From contig JAKYXN010000003.1 in NCBI GenBank assembly GCA_022538095.1, positions 1 through 64,000 of the forward strand: a stretch of DNA of 64,000 bases, given 5' to 3'. The stretch's first letter is position 1, and every line of letters starts with the position of its first letter. Positions 25,202-33,702 of the stretch are shown here, piece after piece. The position numbers were made by a program, and so were the translations under genes. This DNA comes from Puniceicoccaceae bacterium K14. Lineage in GTDB: Bacteria; Verrucomicrobiota; Verrucomicrobiia; Opitutales; Opitutaceae. The notes under the pieces were generated by a model. That model saw only the letters and a program-made list of their open reading frames with translations, had not been told where the DNA came from and made no database searches.

Positions 25202-25257
25202 GAGTCGAGTGACTCTGTTGTTGTAGAGAGGGCGACGAGAGCTCAGGTTTGATCCTT

Positions 25258-26673
25258 ATGTCATTTGACTCACTCGGACTCTCAGAAAATATTTTACGCT
25301 CCCTTGAGGAATTGAGCTATGGACAAGCGACGCCTATCCAGGCAAAGGCGATTCCGATCGTTCTTAGCGGAAAGGACGTTTTAGCGGCGGCTCAAACGGG
25401 TTCTGGAAAGACAGCCACCTTTGTCTTGCCGATTTTGCAACGTTTGTCGGATGCGGATCTAAGTGAGAATTTTGATCCGCTGGCTTTGGTTCTCGTGCCA
25501 ACGCGGGAATTGGCTGCTCAAGTGGGAGCTTCGGTAGAGCGCTATGGGCAGTATTTGAAAAATAAGCCTAGGACGGTTGAAGTTTTTGGAGGCGTTGCAA
25601 TTCCTCCACAGGTGGAGAGCGCTTCAAAAGGAGTCGATATTGTCGTGGCGACTCCAGGGCGCTTAATTGACTTGATCGAACGCGAAGCAATCTCGCTCTC
25701 GAATATTAAGACTCTTGTGCTGGATGAAGCGGATCGATTGTTGGCTTTAGGCTTTGAGGAAGAGATCAATAAGATTCTGAAACTCTTACCTGCCGAACGC
25801 CAGAATGCCTTGTTCTCGGCGACCTTCCCCAAGAAGGTAATGGAACTCGCTGATGCGTTATTGGTTGAACCGGAAAAAATTGAACTGGAGGCGGAGGTCG
25901 TTCCAGTGGATCGCATCGCTCAGCGGGCGATTGCGGTAGATCGAGATTCACGCACTGCGCTTTTGAAGCATTTGCTTGAAAAAGAGAAATGGGATCGAGT
26001 GCTCGTTTTTGTGGCGTCAAAACGTCGGGCGCACAATGTGGCGGTTAAGTTATCCAAATCTGGGATACAAGCAACTGAATTGCATGGTGACTTGAGTCAG
26101 GAGAAACGCAGCAAGGCCTTGGAACGCTTCAAAGCGAATAAGGTTCGAGTTCTAATGGCGACAGACGTAGCGGCTCGAGGGATCGACATCGCGCAACTCC
26201 CGAGTGTGGTGAATTACGATCTTCCAAGGTCAACAACTGATTATGCTCACCGTATCGGCCGAACGGGTAGAGCGGGTGAGTCTGGGGTCGCGGTGAGTTT
26301 TATAACCTCAGAAGATGAGGAACACTTCAAACTAATTGAGAAGCGGAATAAAGTGACGGTTGCTCGCGAGCTAATAGAAGGGTTTGAACCGGCACCTATT
26401 GAGCAATCGGATAAGCCTGTATCCAAATTACCTGTCAAAGGAAAGCGCCCAAGTAAGAAGGATAAGCTCCGAGCTGCCAAAGCAGCCAAGGAGAAGGCAT
26501 TGGGTTTCCAGGAAAAAATGAGGCCGAAGAAGAAGGAGAGCGAGCCAGCGAGTCTTCCAGTAGAAGAGCCAACCATTGCTCCGGAAAAAGTGGAGGAAAG
26601 GAATGACGTTTCCGAAACAGATTCTCCACCCAGCCCTTGGGCGAATGCCCTTAAGAAGGTCAAGGAGGATTAA
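25258..26673 (+). CDS. DEAD-box RNA helicase, RhlE-like
   Basis: ATP-dependent RNA helicase of 471 residues. The Q motif (ATPIQAKAIP) is followed by motif I AQTGSGKT, Ia PTRELAAQ, Ib TPGR, II DEAD, III SAT, then the second RecA lobe with DVAARGIDI and HRIGRTGRAG. The tail from about residue 385 is lysine-, glutamate- and proline-rich, as in bacterial RhlE-type enzymes linked to ribosome assembly or RNA turnover under cold stress. The ATG at 25258 is chosen; a TTG at 25249 adds three residues. It stands alone, following the VF530-family gene by about 50 bases. Confidence 0.92.
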   Translation: MSFDSLGLSENILRSLEELSYGQATPIQAKAIPIVLSGKDVLAAAQTGSGKTATFVLPILQRLSDADLSENFDPLALVLVPTRELAAQVGASVERYGQYLKNKPRTVEVFGGVAIPPQVESASKGVDIVVATPGRLIDLIEREAISLSNIKTLVLDEADRLLALGFEEEINKILKLLPAERQNALFSATFPKKVMELADALLVEPEKIELEAEVVPVDRIAQRAIAVDRDSRTALLKHLLEKEKWDRVLVFVASKRRAHNVAVKLSKSGIQATELHGDLSQEKRSKALERFKANKVRVLMATDVAARGIDIAQLPSVVNYDLPRSTTDYAHRIGRTGRAGESGVAVSFITSEDEEHFKLIEKRNKVTVARELIEGFEPAPIEQSDKPVSKLPVKGKRPSKKDKLRAAKAAKEKALGFQEKMRPKKKESEPASLPVEEPTIAPEKVEERNDVSETDSPPSPWANALKKVKED

Positions 26674-27045
26674 GAGCGTATTTGGTCTATCGTAACCTTA
26701 AGCGAATGTTTCATTAACAGTGCCTCCTGTCGTCGGCAGATGCTCAAGGTGCGAGCAGCAGGTGGGCTTTGCCCAACAGGGTTTTCTGGAGAGTAATTAA
26801 AAACTAGTTTTTGTCAGGGTCTCGTTACACGAGACACATCCGCCTTCATGCTATTATGGCGTGACTAGGGTGTGGCTTCGCCAAATAGATTTTATGCTGT
26901 TTTGATATGTGTGCAAGTGATGTGTAGTGATTTTATGGATTTTTAATTCCATTGCCTTGTGGACTTGTCGCTTGATGCGGGTGCGATTGTTTTTCCGTCC
27001 GGGGTGGCTGGGCGTGCATTCGCCGAGCCTGAATGTGCAGTCGGA
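26674..27045. other. Intergenic region rich in hairpins
   Basis: No gene is supported in these 372 bases between two convergent genes. The middle part (26763-26883) is packed with short perfect inverted repeats, described as a separate entry. The right part, 26890-27045, shows nothing recognisable. Confidence 0.5.
26763..26883. repeat. Cluster of five short inverted repeats
   Basis: Five inverted repeats can be read directly: tgggc/gccca with a TTT loop (26763-26775), the 14-base palindrome AAAAACTAGTTTTT (26799-26812), gtctcg/cgagac with a 5-base loop (26819-26835), cgcc/ggcg (26841-26861) and tggc/gcca with a TTC loop (26873-26883). Together they suggest a folded RNA or DNA element in the convergent gap after the helicase gene. 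The AT palindrome may act as a bidirectional transcription stop. No mobile-element gene is nearby. Confidence 0.45.
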
Positions 27046-28137
27046 TCACAGTATTTTTCGTTCCCCGGTGGCGGCGGATTCGAAGGCTTTTTGGACGATA
27101 TGGATGTCGCGTAATCCTTCTTCTCCGCGGACGAGGAGGGGGCCTTGGTTCATTATGGCGAGGGCGTCGTTGTCCATTTGTATGGTTTGTTGCATGCCTT
27201 TGATGGCGGGAAAGTTTTTGCCGTCGCTGGTTGTTCCGCGAACGCCTCCATAGGATTGCATGGGTTTGAGCTGGTACCAGCCGTCTTGGCAGGTGACTCG
27301 CAGTTGATTGACGCCTTTTACTACACTGGTGGCGCATTCGGCGATGAGACCTTCGGGAAATTCGAGAGTGAGGTGGGTTGTTTCGTCGACTTCTTTGAAA
27401 ATGTCGGGGTGGGACTTCTCGTGTCGAGCGGTGACCGCAATAGGTTCTCTGCCTGTAATGAATCGTGTTCCATTTATTGGGTACACGCCCATGTCGTAGA
27501 GGGCTCCGCCGCCCATGGCCTTTTTCATTCTCCAGTGGTCTGGGGCGTTTCCGTTACCTGCGTAACCGGCTTGGGCGATGATGCGTTCGAATTTTCCATA
27601 GGGCATGCTGTTGCGATATCCCATGAATGTCCGCGTGTTGGGCTCGTGCTGCATGCGGTAGCCGATGGACAGCTTTACTTTGTTGTTGCGACAGACATCG
27701 ATGATTTTCTGGCACTGTTTGGTAGTCATGGCCATTGGCTTTTCGCACCAGACGTGCTTGCCGGCATTGGCAGCGATTTCGCAATATTTTAGATGTAACG
27801 CGGTGGGGACTACGACGTAGACGATGTCTATGTCTGGGTTATTGGCGATTTCGTGGAGGGTCTCGTAGGAATAGATGTTGCGGTCTTTGATGCCGTAGCG
27901 GCGTTGCCAAGATGGAATTTTCGAAGGAATGCCGGTGACGATGCCGCGAAGCTCGCAATGGCGTGTGTCTTGTAGGGCGGGGGCGAGTAACCCTTGGCTG
28001 TAGTTGCCTAGGCCAACGAGCGCTACTCCGAGCTTTCGGGTGTTTGCTGACGTGTTGTTCGCGTAGGATTTTAGGGTGGGCAGGGTAAGGGCTCCTGCTG
28101 TTGCGAGGCTAATAAAGTTTCTGCGTGTTAGGCTCAT
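27046..28137 (-). CDS. Gfo/Idh/MocA oxidoreductase with Tat signal
   Basis: Protein of 363 residues. The N terminus SLTRRNFISLATAGALTLP is a twin-arginine signal, so the folded, cofactor-loaded enzyme is probably exported to the periplasm. The Rossmann part begins with GVALVGLGNY (about 38-47), and the catalytic-domain phrase WCEKPMAM (near 134-141) is typical of the family. The C-terminal half carries the GGGALYDMGVYP motif. Relatives such as glucose-fructose oxidoreductase use tightly bound NAD(P) to oxidise or epimerise sugars; the substrate here is unknown. It lies about 110 bases downstream of the large secreted dikinase-like gene on the same strand. Confidence 0.88.
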   Translation of the reverse strand: MSLTRRNFISLATAGALTLPTLKSYANNTSANTRKLGVALVGLGNYSQGLLAPALQDTRHCELRGIVTGIPSKIPSWQRRYGIKDRNIYSYETLHEIANNPDIDIVYVVVPTALHLKYCEIAANAGKHVWCEKPMAMTTKQCQKIIDVCRNNKVKLSIGYRMQHEPNTRTFMGYRNSMPYGKFERIIAQAGYAGNGNAPDHWRMKKAMGGGALYDMGVYPINGTRFITGREPIAVTARHEKSHPDIFKEVDETTHLTLEFPEGLIAECATSVVKGVNQLRVTCQDGWYQLKPMQSYGGVRGTTSDGKNFPAIKGMQQTIQMDNDALAIMNQGPLLVRGEEGLRDIHIVQKAFESAATGERKIL

Positions 28138-28250
28138 TTTCCCTGTGTTTTGAGGTTCGAAGGGAATTTATGCGCGTTATTTGAGTTTGTCTAGGATGTT
28201 AGTGAACTCGTTTTTTCAGCGTGCCTTGCCTTTGGGATTGCGAAGTGGTA

Positions 28251-31200
28251 TTAGTTTTCGGTTGCGTTTCCGGCTGAGTCGATCGTCCAGATGCGGTTTA
28301 CATCATCGGTAAATACTAGGATTTGTTTGATGTTGGCGTTGGCGAGTTCTGTTTTCTGCTGTTCGCTGATTCCTTCTTCCAATGCGGGTTCGAAGAGGAA
28401 CCATTCACCAAAATTGTGGTGTTCGGGTTTGTAGGTCTGGCTAAAGTATCCCGATAGGGTGATCGGGGTTGTGGTAAGTCCAGTGATGATTGTGCGATCC
28501 CATTGGAGAAGGGGAGCTGTGTATCCATTTACTGGGCCAGGGCCGTCAGGCCACCAGTATTTTATGTCAACCGAGATTTGTTTGTCGGAAGAGGTGAAGG
28601 CGTATTCTTTGGGAATTGCGTTGAAGGGGATTTCATCACTGGGGGTTAACTCTAAGTTAGCGTAGTCCTGTTGAGTGGTTCCGAAGGTTGCATTGCTCAG
28701 TTGATCAATCGCCAAAATATCGGTGTCGTATTGAGCGGTTAAGCGCCAGTCGAAGCCTTGGGCGGTCTTGATTGGGTTTTCGTTTGATGCAGGTAAATCG
28801 TTGAATTGACCTGAAAGTGATAGGGTCGCTTCTATATCATCGATTGGCTCGAACGACCACGAATTTACAGATATCGATGAGTTGGGAGAGTAGCCGTCCT
28901 TCAGTTCGTAGGCAGCTCCTTCCCACTGGCTTGGGTCTCCTTCGACCGTTACGACTTCTTGGTCGCTATTAGCGTGCTGCCAAGTAATAGTTTTCAACAG
29001 AGAAGTTGAAAGACCAGACTCGTTTAGTAGTTTGTTTTTGGCGGAAAATTTCCAGACGCTTTTGAGTCGGTGTAAGGCGAATACGTCGCCACCACCTTCA
29101 CCTTGGTGAATCCGGTAAGCGTTGGAGGGGGTGCTATCTAAAATCCAGGGGAGTCCTTCTCCGCCAGAGTATTGTGGGATTTCTCGAATTTGCTTTACGA
29201 TAAGAGTATCGTCGGGGGCTAGTTTTTTGTATTCGAAATCGAGTACGACTTCTTCTCTGTCGGGATAGAGTGATAAGAATTCATCGATTGCTTCGACTAA
29301 TAAGTCGGAAAGTTGACTGTATTCCGATTCCCATTTCATGACATGGGTGTCGCCCAAGAGAAGAAGGTTGGAACGCTGGTTGACATAAAAATAGGTGCGA
29401 TTTGTGAAAACTTGGGCGAGGACTATTTCGGGTATCATGCCTTCTTCAGGATTGGTGACCGAGTTGGCCCCAACTTGTGTAGTAAGGTAGATCTTGAGTT
29501 GTCGGTAGTTGTTGAAATTTGAATACTCGGCTCGCACGACTCCATTGGCGAGTTCGATCTCGTCTGGGAAACTGTGGTGAACGAGAAGTGCCATGCCCAC
29601 CTTACTTTCGTCGACCCCGTAGCGGAGTCGCTCGAGGAAGGCATTGTCGTTGTAGAAGCTAGCGTAGACTTTGCGAATAGCTCGGAAAACGCCGCGTTCG
29701 TTGTCTTTGCTGGAGTCGCAGATAGATGGGCCAATGTCGTCGTCATCAAGATCGTCTAAAAGGCAACCGCTGTGGCTTTCGTATAGACCAGCTCCGACAA
29801 AGTACTGGCTGTCTTCTACGTTGGTTGAGCTGCGGAATCGGATTTTTTTCTCACTGTAAAATACTTCGAGGGCTTCAAGTACCATTGCTTCTTGGGTAAC
29901 AGTGAATTGTGAATCGTCTTCGATCATATCCCGAATGGTATCGAGGTCATCGTAGAGTTGGGCGATATTGGTTACGGGCCAGGTGTATTTTTTTAAGAGG
30001 GTGTCGATTTGCGATTTAAGTGAAGTATCTCCGATGTTTTGTTCGAGGAACTCAAGCCATAGGTCGAAGGAGAAGGCGATCGCTTCGGGAGAGTTTTCAG
30101 GAATAGAACGGCGAAGATACCCAAAGTTGGCTGCCTTGCCTCCGAAGTATTTTATATCTGCTGGTACGAGTAAATCGACGGATTGAATGTATTCTCCTAA
30201 TGTTTCGATGGCTTGGATCTCGAGTTCCGGGAGTGCTTTGCGGGCTAGGACTTCGTCACGTAGTTCGTTTGGTAAAGTGCTAGGGAACTCGCGTACCGAA
30301 ATTGTTCCAGTGAGTGAACTGTATTGAGCTGAAATGGATAGGATGACTTCTTTGCCGACGAGAGCTAGGAATTGGTCTTGAAGGTCCTCCTCGCTGGCAA
30401 ATCCGAAGGGGATGCCAGAGGCTTCGGCGAGAATGGCAACGTGACTGTTGGCTCCAGCTGCGGTGAGTGTGACGATGCCTTGAACGTAGGGAACCTCCGC
30501 GGGAAGATGGTCTGTTAAAAGAATATCGTTCGCGGTCAATGTGCCGTTTTCGTAGGCGTCCTCGATTTCATCCCCTGGAATGAATACGAGTTTTCCAACA
30601 GCCCAGCCGCTGTTGTATCCGGAGTTTCCGGTTTCCCATTTGCTAAAGGATGAAACGTTTATGCCGTTTAAAGCGAGCAATTGCTCTTGGTTTAAGGCTG
30701 ATTCTGTTTGTTCGTAAGTGGGGGTGTAGAAACCTTGAGCGTTGCTTGTTTGGTTGATTGCTTGGTCTACCAAATTGTAAAGGAATAGAATGGTTTCTTG
30801 AGGTAGTGGGTCTTTAACGACGAACTGTATGCCGTACTCATTGAATTCTGGGGCGAAGATGACATTGCCTAATATGGCTTTGAGACCTTTGCCGTAGAGC
30901 GTTTGTAAGTTGAACTCCGAAGCGCTCAGACCGGAAAAAGGTTCTAGCCGATCAGCGGCGAAGTTGTAGTGGAATTCGTAGTCATTACTATTTTGAAAGT
31001 AGACTGTGTCCAGGTCGTCGAGGAGGATAATAAACTTGATGAGCGAGAGTGGCTCGTCGTCGAAAGAGAAATAGAAGTCAGTGCTCAGAGTTTTTCGAAA
31101 TGGATCATCTGGGTAATCGATGGAGTTTTTCCAAGACGAGTGAGGTGTGACTTCTAACGGATCGGATTCGGTGACTTTGAAAAAATGTTGAGACTCGGAA

Positions 31201-31466
31201 GGACCGATATCAACCGCCTGATTCCAATCAGGCCCGAACTCGGCGAATATGGGCCACCATTCGTAGAGATTGTCCGATGAATCGATGCGGTAAATGTATT
31301 GGTTCTGGCCGTTGTCGACTTTGATTTCGGACGAATCATCTTCGATGGGCGACATTGATATATTGGCTGCCCACAGGGTGGGGGCGATTAGGAAGAGGAG
31401 AAGTGCCTTTTGGAAAACTCTGATCATCGACACGAGTGGGTTTAGCATTGTTTCTTCGATTGCCAT
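28251..31466 (-). CDS. Secreted PEP-synthase/glucan dikinase-like protein
   Basis: Protein of 1071 residues with an N-terminal signal peptide (hydrophobic 19-33, ending TLWAA). Residues about 35-275 are a domain I do not recognise. A swivelling phosphohistidine domain follows (about 285-395, with GANSHVAILAEASGIP and His342 in the position of the phosphorylated His). Then comes a PPDK_N-type ATP-grasp domain (about 435-780, with YFGGKAANFGYL and IRFRSSTNVEDS). A C-terminal region without a clear match runs to 1071, and the PEP-binding barrel of PEP synthase is missing. Phosphohistidine before nucleotide-binding domain is the order of alpha-glucan, water dikinases, the reverse of PPDK and PEP synthase. 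A signal peptide on such an enzyme is odd because ATP is cytoplasmic. The function may be polysaccharide phosphorylation or a non-catalytic role. An internal Met at residue 14 would give a tighter signal peptide. Confidence 0.75.
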   Translation of the reverse strand: MAIEETMLNPLVSMIRVFQKALLLFLIAPTLWAANISMSPIEDDSSEIKVDNGQNQYIYRIDSSDNLYEWWPIFAEFGPDWNQAVDIGPSESQHFFKVTESDPLEVTPHSSWKNSIDYPDDPFRKTLSTDFYFSFDDEPLSLIKFIILLDDLDTVYFQNSNDYEFHYNFAADRLEPFSGLSASEFNLQTLYGKGLKAILGNVIFAPEFNEYGIQFVVKDPLPQETILFLYNLVDQAINQTSNAQGFYTPTYEQTESALNQEQLLALNGINVSSFSKWETGNSGYNSGWAVGKLVFIPGDEIEDAYENGTLTANDILLTDHLPAEVPYVQGIVTLTAAGANSHVAILAEASGIPFGFASEEDLQDQFLALVGKEVILSISAQYSSLTGTISVREFPSTLPNELRDEVLARKALPELEIQAIETLGEYIQSVDLLVPADIKYFGGKAANFGYLRRSIPENSPEAIAFSFDLWLEFLEQNIGDTSLKSQIDTLLKKYTWPVTNIAQLYDDLDTIRDMIEDDSQFTVTQEAMVLEALEVFYSEKKIRFRSSTNVEDSQYFVGAGLYESHSGCLLDDLDDDDIGPSICDSSKDNERGVFRAIRKVYASFYNDNAFLERLRYGVDESKVGMALLVHHSFPDEIELANGVVRAEYSNFNNYRQLKIYLTTQVGANSVTNPEEGMIPEIVLAQVFTNRTYFYVNQRSNLLLLGDTHVMKWESEYSQLSDLLVEAIDEFLSLYPDREEVVLDFEYKKLAPDDTLIVKQIREIPQYSGGEGLPWILDSTPSNAYRIHQGEGGGDVFALHRLKSVWKFSAKNKLLNESGLSTSLLKTITWQHANSDQEVVTVEGDPSQWEGAAYELKDGYSPNSSISVNSWSFEPIDDIEATLSLSGQFNDLPASNENPIKTAQGFDWRLTAQYDTDILAIDQLSNATFGTTQQDYANLELTPSDEIPFNAIPKEYAFTSSDKQISVDIKYWWPDGPGPVNGYTAPLLQWDRTIITGLTTTPITLSGYFSQTYKPEHHNFGEWFLFEPALEEGISEQQKTELANANIKQILVFTDDVNRIWTIDSAGNATEN

Positions 31467-31801
31467 GCTATGATACGTATAAATAGATTAGAAGTGTTTC
31501 AATCGATTCAAAAAGATCAAAATTTGTAACTGCTGTTGGTTATAGCTGGATTTGACAATCGAACAGCTGAGTAAGAGAGAACTTTCTTTGTGCTATACAG
31601 TATTTAAATGGATCATAGGATGCCTATTCTTAGGCCTCTTCGAAATGTAGATTTTCTGACTTTCCACATTCATTTTGGTCGAGAAAAGCCCTAAATTTCT
31701 TGACTGACTGCAATTGTATAATAATTATACGGGAATGGTGTTACCTTCTCACCCATTGAAAAACCCTTGTCTTGAAACCTTTTTAAAAGGATTTGCTGGC
31801 T
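31467..31801. other. Divergent promoter region
   Basis: 335 AT-rich bases between the secreted dikinase-like gene (minus) and the flotillin operon (plus). Promoters for both are expected here. An AAGGAT just before 31793, about nine bases upstream of the ATG at 31802, is a plausible ribosome binding site and decides that start. No other feature was recognised. Confidence 0.4.
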
Positions 31802-32308
31802 ATGAATGAAAATAAAGCGACCGTTCCTATTAGCGGTAGAGTTGCCGAGGAGGAATATCAATTTTTGATGAGTTATCCGATTTCTGGAAAAGTGACAGCG
31901 AGCGAAAAGTTACGTTATGTCGTCTCGTTTTTCCGTAGTTACCATGAAAGCTTGGATACGTATGAAAATTGTCTCGCTGAGTTGAATCGATTGTTAGAGC
32001 CCAGTCGTAAGCAGATAAAGAAGGCAGAAGTCGAGGTAGAGGTTTCATCGGAGATGGTTGATCGACTAATGCAGGTTCTTCCCGAAATAATGGCCTCTAT
32101 TGTCACAGCCAAGATACCGAACGAAGGTGAAAAGCAATTGCCATCTCTTTTGGCCTTAGAGGAAAGAATGCTTAAAAGTTTAATCGGTATTGTGGAAAGC
32201 CTTCTTCGGTTTGGCCTTACGAGCCAATCACCTACTTATAACCCAACTTTATTAAAGGACCGTATGAATGGAGTTCGTGAACTCGTTGAATTAGGTTTTA
32301 AAAAATAG
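31802..32308 (+). CDS. Hypothetical protein leading the PspA-flotillin operon
   Basis: Soluble, mainly helical protein of 168 residues with no recognised family. It has charged and heptad-like stretches (about 40-75 and 85-150) and no signal peptide or membrane segment. The ATG at 31802 is chosen over a TTG at 31793 because AAGGAT sits at suitable distance. It is 26 bases upstream of the pspA-like gene, followed by the NfeD-like and flotillin genes, so it is probably the first gene of a membrane-maintenance operon. It may be a regulator or partner of the PspA-like protein; that is inference from position. Confidence 0.65.
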   Translation: MNENKATVPISGRVAEEEYQFLMSYPISGKVTASEKLRYVVSFFRSYHESLDTYENCLAELNRLLEPSRKQIKKAEVEVEVSSEMVDRLMQVLPEIMASIVTAKIPNEGEKQLPSLLALEERMLKSLIGIVESLLRFGLTSQSPTYNPTLLKDRMNGVRELVELGFKK

Positions 32309-32334
32309 AATCTTATTAATTAGAAGGAATCAAA

Positions 32335-33030
32335 ATGAAAGATAATATTGCTAGTCGTATTAGTAGAATAATCACAGGGACCGCGAATTCAATTGTATCG
32401 AAAATTGAAGGTTTGGCTCCTGAAGCCGTACTTGAGCAAGCGATAACAGAAGTTGATGATGCTCTAGATGAAGTTAAAGCTGAATTGGGCTCAATTACAG
32501 CTCAAAAACACCATGTGTCTAAAACGATGGCTAGGCTGAATAATGAACATTCTGAATTGGAAGAGCAAGTTATGACGGCGTACAGCCAAGGCCGTAAGGA
32601 TTTGGTCGAGTCTGCTTTTGCGAGGCAAACTGATATTGAAGACCAGCTTCCCGCACTTGAGGATCAACTTTCTAGATACATAGTTCTTGAAAAAAATCAC
32701 AACCAAGCGGTCACTGGTTTGATCGCGAAGCGAAACGAAATGGAGGATGAGCTTCAGGAATTCAGAGTTGATCGAATGGGCACATTGACTGATCAGGAGG
32801 CTACGAGTCAGCCTGGAGGAGTAGACGTGCATCTGCGAAAAGCCGAAAAGGCAGACAATGCATTTTCTCGTATTATACAAAGGACTACTGGAATCAATCG
32901 AAGCGCTTTGACGTCTAATAGTCGAGAGAGTGCGAAGCTCATAGAGTTAGCGAATTTGAGTCGCAGTGCAAAAATCGAGGCGAAATTGAAGGCACTCGAA
33001 GAACGTGTAGCTTCGGAGAATAGCGAATGA
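32335..33030 (+). CDS. PspA/IM30-family protein
   Basis: Protein of 231 residues, almost entirely coiled coil. The layout fits PspA/Vipp1: an N-terminal amphipathic helix (KDNIASRISRIITGTANSIVSKIE) followed by the long helical hairpin with the phrase APEAVLEQAITEVDDALDEV. Family members polymerise on damaged or stressed inner membranes and, as ESCRT-III relatives, remodel bilayers. It is followed by an NfeD/YqiJ-like gene with a 4-base overlap (ATGA), and then a flotillin gene, so a shared role in membrane domain upkeep is likely. AGAAGGA lies just upstream as the ribosome binding site. Confidence 0.85.
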   Translation: MKDNIASRISRIITGTANSIVSKIEGLAPEAVLEQAITEVDDALDEVKAELGSITAQKHHVSKTMARLNNEHSELEEQVMTAYSQGRKDLVESAFARQTDIEDQLPALEDQLSRYIVLEKNHNQAVTGLIAKRNEMEDELQEFRVDRMGTLTDQEATSQPGGVDVHLRKAEKADNAFSRIIQRTTGINRSALTSNSRESAKLIELANLSRSAKIEAKLKALEERVASENSE

Positions 33031-33698
33031 TTGAAAATTTGTTAGCTCCAGAGAATTTTCTCTTTCTGATTTCCTTGGGGATGTTCTTGCTGATATTTTT
33101 AGTTCAGCTCGTTAGTTTGGTTTGTGGAATGGAACTCTTCGGTTTTATGGACAGTTTACTTCCCGATGTTAGCTTCGATATAGACTCTGACTTAAATATT
33201 GGTGATAGCACTGCTGGTTTCTTGGACAGCGTTATGTCCATGCTAAAGCTTGGGAGGGTTCCGTTTGTGTTCACGTTTATCCTTTTCTTGTTTTTATTCT
33301 CCTTAATCGGATTATACGGGCAGATGGCTTTGGTGGAATCTGGAGTTGGCCGCTTGCATTGGTTTGTCGCGTCTGGCACTTCATTTGTTATAACTTTGCC
33401 GTTTCTTCGGTTCGGTAATAGTGTATTGGAAAAAGTGCTACCTAAGGATGAGACGGCTGCAGTGTCGTCAGAAACATTTATCGGCCGGATGGCAACGATC
33501 GTTATTGGTGTCGTGACCAGTGAGCGGTCAGCTGAGGCAAAACTGGTTGGGCCAGAAGGAAAAACTCACTACATACAAGTTGTTGCTGATAATGAAGGGA
33601 AAACCTTTAAGCAAGGTGACAGCGTTTTGGTCGTCGGTCGTAGAGGCGACAGCTTATTTACTGTAATTGAAAATAAAAATCCACTCTTAGAAGAATAA
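33027..33698 (+). CDS. YqiJ/NfeD-like membrane protein with OB-fold
   Basis: Protein of 223 residues. Three hydrophobic segments (about 10-35, 75-97 and 108-130) are followed by a soluble C-terminal part (about 145-223) with the small beta-rich pattern FIGRMATIVIGVV...GKTHYIQVVA...GDSVLVVGRRGD...FTVIE. This fits the OB-fold of the NfeD/YqiJ (DUF1449) group that is regularly paired with flotillins. It overlaps the PspA-like gene by four bases and precedes the flotillin gene by four. The likely role is partner or anchor of the flotillin in the inner membrane. Confidence 0.82.
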   Translation: MIENLLAPENFLFLISLGMFLLIFLVQLVSLVCGMELFGFMDSLLPDVSFDIDSDLNIGDSTAGFLDSVMSMLKLGRVPFVFTFILFLFLFSLIGLYGQMALVESGVGRLHWFVASGTSFVITLPFLRFGNSVLEKVLPKDETAAVSSETFIGRMATIVIGVVTSERSAEAKLVGPEGKTHYIQVVADNEGKTFKQGDSVLVVGRRGDSLFTVIENKNPLLEE

Positions 33699-33702
33699 TA
33701 AT

